Shown in pieces: positions 1-8,042 of a stretch of DNA of 64,000 nt. The stretch covers positions 5,084,001 to 5,148,000 of the forward strand of contig NZ_CP011273.1 in the NCBI RefSeq assembly GCF_001610895.1, read 5' to 3'. Position numbers and translations under genes: made by a program. This DNA is from Planctomyces sp. SH-PL62 (GTDB lineage Bacteria; Planctomycetota; Planctomycetia; Isosphaerales; Isosphaeraceae). The notes under the pieces were generated by a model. It saw only the letters and a list, made by a program, of their open reading frames with translations. It had not been told where the DNA came from and did not search any database. Numbering within the stretch: position 1 is the first letter of the stretch; each line of letters starts with the position of its first letter.

Positions 1-1734
1 CCGCATCGCTCGCCGGTCGCGCTCGCCCTCTCCGCGGACGGGACGCGGCTCCTGACCGCGAACCAGACGGCGGGGACCGTCAGCCTGATCGACACGGCCT
101 CGCGGACGGTGCTCGACGAGACGGTCGTCGGCGACAAGCCGGCGGGGGTGGCCTTCGCCCCCGACGGCCGCCGGGCGATCGTCGCCAACTGGTACGGCTA
201 TGACCTCGCCGTGCTGGAGATCGACGGCGACAAGCTCCGCGTCGCCAGCCGGATCGAGGTGGGCCCCGAACCCCGAGGTACGGCGATCGCCGCCGACGGC
301 AAGACCGCCTACGTCGCCGTCGGCGTCGCCGACGAGGTCGCCCGCGTCGACCTGGACGCCCTCCAGGTCACCGGCCGGGTCGGCGTCGGTCGGGAGCCGC
401 GCGGCCTGGCCCTCTCGCCCGACGGCAAGACCCTCGTGGTCGGCAACGCGCGGTCTCAGAACGTGTCGGTGATCGACGTCGACGGCTTCCAGGTGGCGAA
501 GACCGTCGCCATCGAGGGGGAGAACCTGAGACAGCTCTCGATCGCGGCCGACGGCCGGTACGCCTACCTCGCCAACATGAAAGACCGCCAGTTCGCCACG
601 ACTCGCAACAACATCGACCAGGGCTGGGTCGTCGGCCAGCGACTGACCCGCATCGACCTGAAAGAGCCCGAGCCCTACGCGACGATCTCGCTCGACGTGC
701 GGGGCAAGGCCGCCGCCGACGCGCACGGCGTCGCCATCAGCCCGGACGGCGCCTTGCTGGTCGTCGGCCTCGGCGGGACGCATGAAATCATGATCTTCCG
801 GGCCGCGCCGAAACGCCTCCCCTGGCGCATCGACGGCTCCCGCGACCTGATCCAGGCCGAATTGCAGAACGACGAGGGGGGCCGCTTTCGGCGCGTCGCC
901 CTCGGCGGACGGCCGACCGAGCTGGCGTTCGCACCCGACGCGAGGACCCTCTACGTCGCAAACTACCTGGACGACTCCGTCCAGGTCGTCGACGCCGAAA
1001 CCGCGACCCTGGTCGCGACGATCCCCCTGGGGTCCCCCTCGACCCTCTCGCTGGCCCGTCGCGGCGAGATCCTCTTTCACGACGCGACCCGCTCCTTCAA
1101 CCAGTGGTACAGCTGCAACACCTGCCACAGCGACGGCCACACCAACGGCCTCCACTTCGACACCCTCAACGACGGCCGTCAGGATCTCCGCAACACCCAC
1201 GAACGCAGCCGCAAGAAATCCCCGACCCTCCGGCGCGTGACCCACACCGCCCCCTGGACCTGGCACGGCTGGCAGACGAGCCTCGAACACGCCACGTCCG
1301 AATCGTTCACCAAGAGCATGCAGGGGACGATGCCGACCGACGAGGAAGCCCGCGCGGTCGTCGCCTATCTCGAGACCCTCGACTTCCCTCGGAACCCCTA
1401 CACCCGCCCGGACGGCTCTCTCACCCCCGAGGCCGAGCGCGGGAAGGCCGTCTTCAAGTCCGCGAAGGCCGCCTGCAACACCTGCCACCGGGGGCCCGAG
1501 TTCACCGACGGCAAGATCCACGTCGTCGGCCTTGAAGAGCCCGATGACGCCTACGAGGGCTACAACCCGCCCTCGCTGCGAGGGGCTTACGACAAGTATC
1601 CCTACCTGCACGACGCCCGCTCGCCGACCCTTCACGACGCCCTCACCGGCCCCCACAGTCCCGAGATGGTCGGCGGCGAGAGCCTGAGCGAGCAGGAACT
1701 CTCCGACCTGATCGCCTTCGTCAAGAGCCTCTGA
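1..1734 (+). CDS. YVTN beta-propeller / dihaem cytochrome c protein, 5' truncated by window edge
   Basis: The reading frame is open from base 1, so the true start lies upstream; the first in-window start-like codon (GTG, 109) falls inside a propeller repeat. Residues encoded by about 1-1060 form repeated surface-exposed blades (SPDGKTLYVAN-type repeats) typical of YVTN/NHL propellers. The C-terminal third carries two CxxCH haem motifs, CNTCH near 1114-1128 and near 1474-1488, as in MauG/cytochrome c peroxidase-like dihaem proteins. Such proteins are exported, and a periplasmic redox role is likely; the substrate is unknown. The signal peptide would be outside the window. The gene is followed 95 bp later by eutB, but nothing ties the two functionally. 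Confidence 0.85.
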   Translation, partial: PHRSPVALALSADGTRLLTANQTAGTVSLIDTASRTVLDETVVGDKPAGVAFAPDGRRAIVANWYGYDLAVLEIDGDKLRVASRIEVGPEPRGTAIAADGKTAYVAVGVADEVARVDLDALQVTGRVGVGREPRGLALSPDGKTLVVGNARSQNVSVIDVDGFQVAKTVAIEGENLRQLSIAADGRYAYLANMKDRQFATTRNNIDQGWVVGQRLTRIDLKEPEPYATISLDVRGKAAADAHGVAISPDGALLVVGLGGTHEIMIFRAAPKRLPWRIDGSRDLIQAELQNDEGGRFRRVALGGRPTELAFAPDARTLYVANYLDDSVQVVDAETATLVATIPLGSPSTLSLARRGEILFHDATRSFNQWYSCNTCHSDGHTNGLHFDTLNDGRQDLRNTHERSRKKSPTLRRVTHTAPWTWHGWQTSLEHATSESFTKSMQGTMPTDEEARAVVAYLETLDFPRNPYTRPDGSLTPEAERGKAVFKSAKAACNTCHRGPEFTDGKIHVVGLEEPDDAYEGYNPPSLRGAYDKYPYLHDARSPTLHDALTGPHSPEMVGGESLSEQELSDLIAFVKSL

Positions 1735-1829
1735 CGCGGTCGGTGCGCCGTTGCCTTCCGGTCGGCGGCGCATCAGAATAAGCCCTCCTCTCACGCGGAC
1801 GACGGATCCGACAGGCCGCAGAACCCGGG

Positions 1830-3260
1830 GTGGGCCCCTTGAACCTGACCACGACGCTCCGGGGCGAGCGCTTCGCGTTCGGCGACCTCGCCGAAGTGCT
1901 CGCGAAGGCCAACGAGGAGAAGTCCGGCGACCAGCTCGCCGGCCTGGCCGCGCGCACCGAGCGCGAGCGCGTCGCCGCCAAGATCGTCCTCGCCGAGATC
2001 ACCCTCGGCGAGGTCGTCGACAACCCCGTCATCGACCCGGACGAGGACGAGGTCAGCCGGCTGATCCTCGACCAGCTCGACGCCGAGGCGTTCGCCCCCT
2101 TTCGCGGCCTGACGCTGGGGGCCTTCCGCGAATGGGTCCTCGACGACGCCACGACGGGCGCGACGCTCGCGGACGCCCGAGGAGCGATCACGCCCGAGAT
2201 CGCCGCGGGCGTCGCCAGGCTGATGAGCAACAAGGACCTGGCCGTCGCCGCCGCCAAGATCCGCAACGTCACCCGATGCCGGAACACCCTGGGCGAGCGC
2301 GGCGTGCTGGGAATCCGCGTCCAGCCCAATCACCCGAGCGACGACCTCGCGGGCATCCTCCTCTCCGCCGTCGACGGGCTGACCTACGGTTGCGGCGACG
2401 CCGTGATCGGCGTCAACCCCGCGACCGAGTCGGTCGACGTCGTCGAAGTGATCCTTCGCGGGCTCGACCGGCTCATCGACGCCTTCGCCATCCCCACCCA
2501 GGCCTGCTGCCTGGCGCACATCACCACGCAGCTCGCTTGCCTCGACCGCGGCGCGCCCGTCGACCTCCTCTTCCAGTCGGCCGCCGGCACCGAGGCCGCC
2601 AACCGGAGCTTCGGCATCGACCTGGCCCTCTTGCGGGAGGGCCGAGAACGAGTCCTGGAGAGCCACGCCCGCCGCGACGTCCGCTGGGCCGGCTCGCAGG
2701 TCATGTACTTCGAGACCGGACAGGGAAGCGCGCTGTCGGCCGGGGCGCACCACGGCGTCGATCAGCTCACGCTGGAGGCCCGCGCGCAAGGGGTCGCCCG
2801 CGCCTTCGACCCATTCCTGGTCAACAGCGTCGTCGGCTTCATCGGCCCCGAGTATCTCTTCGACGAACGCCAGATCGTCCGGGCCGGGCTGGAAGACCAT
2901 TTCGTCGGCAAGCTGCTGGGATTGCCGATGGGGGTCGACGTCTGCTACACGAACCACGCGGAGGCCGACCAGAACTCGGCCGACAACCTGATGCTCCTGC
3001 TGGCCGCAGCCGGCTGCAACTTCTTCATGGGCGTCCCCTGCTCCGACGACGTGATGCTCAACTACCAATCTACCAGCTACCATGACTCCCTGGCGGTCCG
3101 AGACCTGTTCGGGCTCCGACCCGCTCCCGAGTTCGACGCCTGGCTGGCCGGGCGCGGGCTCGGCCGAGGCACGTCGGCGATCGACCAAGAGCAGGCGAGG
3201 AGTCGCGCCATGCGAGGGCTCGAAACGGTGATCTCGGAGACCAGGGGCTTCCATCCATGA
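1830..3260 (+). CDS. eutB: Ethanolamine ammonia-lyase large subunit
   Basis: 476 aa, close to the usual EutB size (about 450-470). The protein matches the EutB TIM barrel throughout: an N-terminal stretch with LAKANEEKSGDQLAGLAA, a central RVQPNHPSDD segment, and a C-terminal cobalamin-proximal part with DVCYTNHAEADQNS and FFMGVPCSDDVMLNYQSTSYHD. With EutC it forms the adenosylcobalamin-dependent lyase (EC 4.3.1.7) that converts ethanolamine to acetaldehyde and ammonia. The start is GTG at 1830; a TTG at 1839 is the alternative. The stop overlaps the next gene by 4 bp (ATGA), which suggests translational coupling. No eutA reactivase and no microcompartment shell genes are in the window, so this is a minimal, non-compartment set. 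Confidence 0.96.
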   Translation: MGPLNLTTTLRGERFAFGDLAEVLAKANEEKSGDQLAGLAARTERERVAAKIVLAEITLGEVVDNPVIDPDEDEVSRLILDQLDAEAFAPFRGLTLGAFREWVLDDATTGATLADARGAITPEIAAGVARLMSNKDLAVAAAKIRNVTRCRNTLGERGVLGIRVQPNHPSDDLAGILLSAVDGLTYGCGDAVIGVNPATESVDVVEVILRGLDRLIDAFAIPTQACCLAHITTQLACLDRGAPVDLLFQSAAGTEAANRSFGIDLALLREGRERVLESHARRDVRWAGSQVMYFETGQGSALSAGAHHGVDQLTLEARAQGVARAFDPFLVNSVVGFIGPEYLFDERQIVRAGLEDHFVGKLLGLPMGVDVCYTNHAEADQNSADNLMLLLAAAGCNFFMGVPCSDDVMLNYQSTSYHDSLAVRDLFGLRPAPEFDAWLAGRGLGRGTSAIDQEQARSRAMRGLETVISETRGFHP

Positions 3261-4771
3261 ACGAGCCGGGAGCGGACCTGACGGCGGAGGACGACGACGC
3301 CCGACGCCTGCGCGGGCTCGGATATAAGCAAGAGCTGGCGCGTCGCCTGAACGGGTTCTCGAACTTCGCCATCTCGTTCTCGATCATCTGCATCCTGGCC
3401 GGGGGCGTCAGCTCCTTCCACCTGGGCCTTTGCAGCGTCGGCGGCGCGTCGATCGGGCTGGGCTGGCCGCTGGTCGCCCTCTTCTCCCTGGCGGTCGCCG
3501 CGACGATGGGCCAGCTCGCCTCCGCGTTCCCCACGGCCGGCGGCCTTTACCACTGGGCGGCGATCCTGGGCGGTCGCGGCTGGGGGTGGGCGACCGCCTG
3601 GTTCAACCTCGCGGGACTGGTCACGGTCCTCGCCGCGATCAACGTCGGCACCTATCGCACGGCCGCGACCGCGATGGGATACGGCGGCGGGATGGAGACG
3701 TGGCGGGAGCACCTGGCGCAGGTCTTCGTCGTGGTCGCGATCACGGCGTCCCAGGCGGCGATCAACCACCTGGGGATCAGCGTCACGGCCCGGCTCACCG
3801 ACTTCAGCGGCTACTGGATCCTGGCCGTCTCCGCGCTCCTCGCCGGCGCCCTGCTCGGGTTCGCGCCGACGTTGGACTTCGGCCGTTTGGTCGCGTTCGA
3901 GAATTTCGGAGGCGCGGCGGGAGGCGGGGTCTGGCCCGAGACCGGCAGCCTCGCGATGCTGTTCGCGCTGGGGGCGCTCCTGCCCGCGTACACGATCACC
4001 GGATTCGACGCCTCGGCCCACGCGTCGGAGGAAACCCTGGACGCGAGCGAGTCGGTGCCGAGGGGGATCGTGCGATCGGTCCTGATCTCGGGGATCGCGG
4101 GCTGGGTCCTGCTGTCGGCCGTCGTGCTGGCCGCGCCGAGCGTCTCCGAGGCCGCCGCGAAAGGCGAGGGCGCGTTCCCCTGGATCCTCCACAGCGCGTT
4201 TCCGACGTGGCTGGCGTCGGCGTTCGCGGCGGCCATCGTGGTCGCGCAGTACCTCTGCGGACTGGCGACGGTCACATCGACCTCGCGGATGGCCTTCGCC
4301 TTCGCCCGCGACGGCGGCCTGCCGTTCTCGGCGGCGATGCGCCGCGTCAGCCCCAGGCGGCGCTCGCCGGCCGTCGCGATCTGGGCGACGTCCGCCGCCG
4401 CCGTCCTGTTCACGGTCTACACGCCCGTCTACTCCACCATCACGGCGGTCTGCACCATCCTCCTCTATCTCTCCTACGTCCTGCCGAGCATCCTGGGCGC
4501 GCGGGCCTACGGCAAGACCTGGACGATCATGGGCCCCTGGAACCTGGGACGCGGCTTCCGCCCGCTGGCCTGGCTAAGCGCCCTCGGCTGCGCGGGCCTG
4601 ATCGCGATCGGCATGCAGCCGCCGAACGAGCAGTCGGCGTGGGTGGTCGGAACCATGGTGATCGCCCTGGCGGTCGTATGGTTCGCCGGCGAGCGCAAGC
4701 GGTTCCCCGGCCCCCCCGTGCTCCGCGAGATCCACCGGCACGCGATCCACCTTCAAGAGGCCCCGCGATGA
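3257..4771 (+). CDS. APC-superfamily amino acid/ethanolamine permease
   Basis: 504 aa with about 12 hydrophobic helices. The N-terminus (LARRLNGFSNFAISFSIICI, then FPTAGGLYHWAA) is typical of the GABA/amino-acid permease branch of the APC superfamily. ITGFDASAHASEET and the following PRGI segment are also characteristic. It starts in a 4-bp ATGA overlap with eutB and ends in a 4-bp overlap with eutC, so it lies inside the ethanolamine operon between the two lyase subunits. From context it probably imports ethanolamine; this substrate is inferred, and the family alone would equally allow an amino acid or GABA. Inner membrane. Confidence 0.9.
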   Translation: MNEPGADLTAEDDDARRLRGLGYKQELARRLNGFSNFAISFSIICILAGGVSSFHLGLCSVGGASIGLGWPLVALFSLAVAATMGQLASAFPTAGGLYHWAAILGGRGWGWATAWFNLAGLVTVLAAINVGTYRTAATAMGYGGGMETWREHLAQVFVVVAITASQAAINHLGISVTARLTDFSGYWILAVSALLAGALLGFAPTLDFGRLVAFENFGGAAGGGVWPETGSLAMLFALGALLPAYTITGFDASAHASEETLDASESVPRGIVRSVLISGIAGWVLLSAVVLAAPSVSEAAAKGEGAFPWILHSAFPTWLASAFAAAIVVAQYLCGLATVTSTSRMAFAFARDGGLPFSAAMRRVSPRRRSPAVAIWATSAAAVLFTVYTPVYSTITAVCTILLYLSYVLPSILGARAYGKTWTIMGPWNLGRGFRPLAWLSALGCAGLIAIGMQPPNEQSAWVVGTMVIALAVVWFAGERKRFPGPPVLREIHRHAIHLQEAPR

Positions 4772-5571
4772 GCGACCTCCTCCCCGATCGCCCGGAACCG
4801 GATTCCGACGACCTGCTCGCCCGCGTCCGCCTTCGAACTCCCGCGCGAGTCTTGACCGGACGCGCCGGCGGCTCATACAAAACCGCCACCTGGCTTGAAC
4901 TCCGGGGCGACCACGCGGCGGCTCGCGACGCCGTCCGCGCCGACGTGGACCTGGAGCGCGACTTCGGACGCCCGTTCCTCGACCGCTGGGATCTTTTCGA
5001 GGTCGCCACCGCCGCCGGGTCCAAGGCGGAGTATCTCCTCCGGCCCGACCTCGGCCGCTCACTCCGTCCCGAGGCCCGCGCCGAGGTCGCGGCCCGCCGC
5101 GCCATCGGCGCCGATCTCCAGATCGTCCTGGGCGACGGCCTCTCCGCGGCGGCCCTGATCGCGCAGACTCCGGGCCTCCTGCCCCGTCTCGCCGAGGAGT
5201 CGAGCACGGCCAGGCTCGGCCTGGGCCTTCCGTTCTTCGTGCGTCACTGCCGGGTCGGAGTCATGAACGACGTCGGCGACCTGCTCGATCCGGCGGTCGT
5301 CATACTCCTGATCGGCGAGCGCCCGGGGCTGGCCACGGCCGAGAGCCTCTCGGCTTACCTGGCCTTCCGCCCGCGATCGGGCCACGACGACTCGCGCCGG
5401 AACCTCATCTCCAACATCCACGCTCGCGGCATCCCCATCGACCAGGCCGCCGCCCGGATCGTCGATCTGGCCCGTCGGATGATCGCCGGGCGCGTCAGCG
5501 GCGTCGCGATCAAGGAGACCTGGTCGCCGTCCCTTTCAGGCCCCGCGAAGCGCTCGATCGAGCCGTCCTGA
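4768..5571 (+). CDS. eutC: Ethanolamine ammonia-lyase small subunit
   Basis: 267 aa. The start ATG at 4768 overlaps the permease stop (ATGA). EutC features are visible: LRTPARVLTGRAGGSYKTAT near the N-terminus, then VGDLLDPAVVILLIGERPGLATAESLSAYLAF and a C-terminal DSRRNLISNIHARGI segment that is close to the cobalamin-binding motif of the family. It pairs with EutB to make the active lyase. The open frame extends far upstream of 4768, but that part is a shadow of the permease gene, so the overlapping ATG is the right start. The gene ends 24 bp before the convergent ATP-grasp gene. Confidence 0.95.
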   Translation: MSDLLPDRPEPDSDDLLARVRLRTPARVLTGRAGGSYKTATWLELRGDHAAARDAVRADVDLERDFGRPFLDRWDLFEVATAAGSKAEYLLRPDLGRSLRPEARAEVAARRAIGADLQIVLGDGLSAAALIAQTPGLLPRLAEESSTARLGLGLPFFVRHCRVGVMNDVGDLLDPAVVILLIGERPGLATAESLSAYLAFRPRSGHDDSRRNLISNIHARGIPIDQAAARIVDLARRMIAGRVSGVAIKETWSPSLSGPAKRSIEPS

Positions 5572-5595
5572 CCCACGTGTCCGCGAGCCGAACGT

Positions 5596-6723
5596 CTAAC
5601 CGAGCCGATCCAGCCAGCCGCGTTCCTGCGCATCGAGCTGGGCGAGGCACTCGTCCGAGGTCTCGGCGGTCGCCAGCACGCTGAGGATCGGCTCGCCGGG
5701 CTCGATCCTCGTCCCTTCTTGGGGGACGTCGGCGATCGGGGGCGTCGCGAAGGGAGCGTCGACCGACCAGCGGGGAACCTCCACCTTCGGGAACCTGACC
5801 GGGCACCGGGCGTAGACGACCCGCTTGCCGACGACCGGCGCCCGACGACTCGGTCCGAGCTCTTCGACGAGTTCGCCCTCCACGCACGCGCGGACGTGGT
5901 CCCGAAGCAGGACGCGGCCCGACGACAGCTCGAACAACTCGACTGACGCCGTGTAGCGAGGGTTCACCTCGACGACCCACGGTCGACCGGCGTTCAGGAT
6001 GAAATCGACGCCGAACAGGCCGACGAGCCCGAAGGCGCCGGCGAGAGCCTCGCCGATGCGGCCGAGTTCCGCGTCCGTCGCCTCGCTCAACCCCCAGGGC
6101 GCAATCCCGCCGCGATAGAGGAATGGCGCGTCCGGCGCCCCCAGGAACTGCCTGGCCGCGCCGATCAGACGGGCTCGCCCCGAGGCCGCGATGAAAAGGC
6201 CCGAGAAGGTCGGGCCTTCGAGGAATTCCTGGAAATCGTGGGCGTCGTCGGGCGCGTCCCTCCCCGGCTCCGCCCAGGCGACGCCCAGCCCGCCGGCCCT
6301 GACGCGAGACTTCCTGAGCCATCGGCCCGACGCCGACGCCTCCGAGAGGTCGCGGCGCAAAGCCGGCGACGGCAGGCCCTCCCCGCGCAGCACGTCGGAC
6401 ACCTGCCACGGATCACGGACCCGTCGGAGAACCTCGGGACCGTTCCCGAGCCGCCGGCCGACTCGCGAGAGCCGCTCGACGAGGTCGGGCCGGGCCTCCA
6501 TCGAGCCGGTGAACATCCACGACTCGCAGCCGAGCGAATCCGCCAGCCGCTCCAACCCGTCGGCGTCGCGATCGGGATCGAATCGGACGACCGGCGCGTG
6601 GTCTGCCAGGTCGGCGTCGGCGAAGAGGTCGAGGCAGCGAGGGCGGAATCCGGCTCGAATCGCCGAGAAGGCCGCGGCGCGGGTGCTTGCGCCGACGATC
6701 AGGATTTCCTCGATTTCGGACAT
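5596..6723 (-). CDS. ATP-grasp enzyme, probably of H4MPT-dependent C1 metabolism
   Basis: 375 aa. An N-terminal pre-ATP-grasp region (ILIVGASTRAAAFSAIRAGF) is followed by ATP-grasp elements: a lysine-containing strand (RWLRKSRVRAGGLGVAW), QEFLEGPTFSGLF, and the metal-binding end FGVDFILNAGRPWVVEVNPRYTAS. Carbamoyl-phosphate-synthase-like ATP-grasp proteins of this size are encoded among the tetrahydromethanopterin C1 genes of methylotrophs and planctomycetes (often called orf17-like), where they are thought to act in cofactor synthesis. Here fae and mtdB lie 0.7 kb away, which supports that role; the reaction itself is not established. The start codon follows a terminator T-run with only one base between, and there is no good Shine-Dalgarno site. 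Confidence 0.8.
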   Translation of the reverse strand: MSEIEEILIVGASTRAAAFSAIRAGFRPRCLDLFADADLADHAPVVRFDPDRDADGLERLADSLGCESWMFTGSMEARPDLVERLSRVGRRLGNGPEVLRRVRDPWQVSDVLRGEGLPSPALRRDLSEASASGRWLRKSRVRAGGLGVAWAEPGRDAPDDAHDFQEFLEGPTFSGLFIAASGRARLIGAARQFLGAPDAPFLYRGGIAPWGLSEATDAELGRIGEALAGAFGLVGLFGVDFILNAGRPWVVEVNPRYTASVELFELSSGRVLLRDHVRACVEGELVEELGPSRRAPVVGKRVVYARCPVRFPKVEVPRWSVDAPFATPPIADVPQEGTRIEPGEPILSVLATAETSDECLAQLDAQERGWLDRLG

Positions 6724-6724
6724 G

Positions 6725-6754
6725 AAAAAACCCCGCCCCGATCGTGCCGGGGCG
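6725..6754 (-). terminator. Rho-independent terminator of the small secreted protein gene
   Basis: Read on the minus strand, a 7-bp GC stem (6748-6754 with 6734-6740, loop 6741-6747) is followed by GGG and a run of six T (6725-6730). It sits 38 bp after the stop of the gene at 6792-7139. It also lies directly before the ATG of the ATP-grasp gene at 6723, so it could act as an attenuator for that gene. Confidence 0.75.
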
Positions 6755-6791
6755 AGGCTCCTGTTGCTTCGCGGTCAGGACCGATGGAACA

Positions 6792-7139
6792 TCAGTCGGC
6801 CTTGGTGATCTTCTCGGTCGGGGTGAGGACGTGCTTGCCGTCCTTCTCGACGCAGGTCCCGGTGACCTTCACCTTGACCGGCTTGTCCTTCTTGGCGGTG
6901 CAGATGCCGAGGCCCTGGTGCGCGTCCTTGAAGAATTCGTTCTTCTCGAGGTAGTAGGAGGTCTTCTTGCCGTCCTTCTCGACGAGGACGACGTTCTGGC
7001 ACTCCTTGGTCTCGCCCAGGGCGCACTTGCCGCAAAGGCCGTCGCCCTCGATCGTGACCTTCTTGCCGTCGTCGGCGAGGGCCGCGCCCAGGCTCATCGT
7101 CAGAATGCCGCAGACAGCGAGCGTCAAGAGCTTGCGCAT
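6792..7139 (-). CDS. Small secreted Cys-rich planctomycete protein (DUF6370-like)
   Basis: 115 aa. A Sec signal peptide (MRKLLTLAVCGILTMSLGAALA) precedes a mature part of about 93 aa. The mature part has a four-cysteine pattern: CGKCALGETKEC near the N-terminus, then single cysteines in GICTAKK and TGTCVEK. The layout resembles small periplasmic proteins found widely in planctomycetes (DUF6370-like, from memory). Metal or thiol chemistry is possible but unproven. Two ATGs are in tandem (7142 and 7139); 7139 is preferred because GGAG then stands 6 bases upstream. The gene diverges from fae. A strong terminator follows it. Confidence 0.75.
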   Translation of the reverse strand: MRKLLTLAVCGILTMSLGAALADDGKKVTIEGDGLCGKCALGETKECQNVVLVEKDGKKTSYYLEKNEFFKDAHQGLGICTAKKDKPVKVKVTGTCVEKDGKHVLTPTEKITKAD

Positions 7140-7301
7140 CATTCTCTCCGTCGTTTGAAGTTTCGGCCAGACCAGGAGCGGGGCGGGCCTCGTGGAGCGT
7201 TTTCACGATAACGACCGACCGCACCTGCTCGACAAGTATTCAACCAGCTTGCGCGAAAGGAAACAATCGAGATCCTTCGATTCCGGCCGGACTCGCGGGG
7301 G

Positions 7302-7330
7302 TTGCCGGGCGGGGGGCGGCCGTCTATCAT
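7302..7330 (+). promoter_or_regulatory. Candidate sigma-70-type promoter for fae-mtdB
   Basis: TTGCCG (7302-7307) and TATCAT (7325-7330) are separated by 17 bp. The predicted start is near 7337, about 100 bp before the fae ATG. Only pattern evidence. Confidence 0.45.
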
Positions 7331-7437
7331 GCGAGTCTCACTCGCGCGCCCCACAGTCGAGGCCCGCGAAGTCCGAACGCGCGCGGCGGCCCGCCCTCGA
7401 TCCCCGCGCGGCAATTTCCCCAGGGAGTGCGAACGAG

Positions 7438-7944
7438 ATGGCCGGCGAAATTCTCATGAACATCGGTGAGGCCCTTGTGGGCGAAGGCAACGAAATCGCC
7501 CATATCGACCTCCTCATCGGCAAGAAGGACGGCCCGGTCGGCCTCGCCTTCGCGAACGCCCTGGCGAACCAGTCGGCGGGCCACACCAACCTGCTGGCCG
7601 TCCTCACGCCCAACCTGATCGCCAAGCCCGCGACCGTCATGGTCACCAAGGTGACGATCAAGGGGATGAAGCAGGCCGTGCAGATGTTCGGCCCCGCGCA
7701 GTCGGCCGTCGCCAAGGCCGTCGCCGACAGCGTCGCCGAAGGCGTCATCCCCGCCTCCGCGGCCGACGACCTCGTGATCGTCTGTGGCGTGTTCATCCAC
7801 CCCGAGGCCGAGGACAACGCCAAGATCCTCAAGTTCAACTACGAGGCCACCAAGCTCGCCATCGCCTCGGCGATGAAGAACGAGCCGTCGATCTCCCAGA
7901 TCACGGCCAAGAAGGACTCGGTCGAGCACCCGTTCGCCAAGTGA
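7438..7944 (+). CDS. fae: Formaldehyde-activating enzyme
   Basis: 168 aa, the normal Fae length. The protein opens with GEILMNIGEALVGEGNEIAH; the histidine in NEIAHIDLLIG corresponds to the conserved catalytic His of Fae. NLLAVLTPNLIAKPATVMVTK and FIHPEAEDNAKILKFNYEATK are also diagnostic. Fae condenses formaldehyde with tetrahydromethanopterin to methylene-H4MPT in the cytoplasm. The frame is open further upstream, but ATG 7438 is preceded by AGGGAG and matches the family N-terminus. mtdB follows and uses the product, so the pair forms the entry to the H4MPT formaldehyde oxidation and detoxification route. Confidence 0.97.
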   Translation: MAGEILMNIGEALVGEGNEIAHIDLLIGKKDGPVGLAFANALANQSAGHTNLLAVLTPNLIAKPATVMVTKVTIKGMKQAVQMFGPAQSAVAKAVADSVAEGVIPASAADDLVIVCGVFIHPEAEDNAKILKFNYEATKLAIASAMKNEPSISQITAKKDSVEHPFAK

Positions 7945-8042
7945 CCTCCCGGTCAGAGACGCCGGCCGCGATCCTTCGCGCCGGCGTCTCCCCCTTTCCG
8001 CCCGCCCAAGCCTACGCCTGCGCCCACGCGCCGGGGGCCGCC

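Noticed and set aside
1791-3254. 487-aa open frame on the minus strand
   Set aside because: It is antisense to eutB, which has full-length family homology.
3430-4767. Long N-terminal extension of the eutC frame
   Set aside because: It is an out-of-frame reading of the permease gene; eutC homology starts at ATG 4768.
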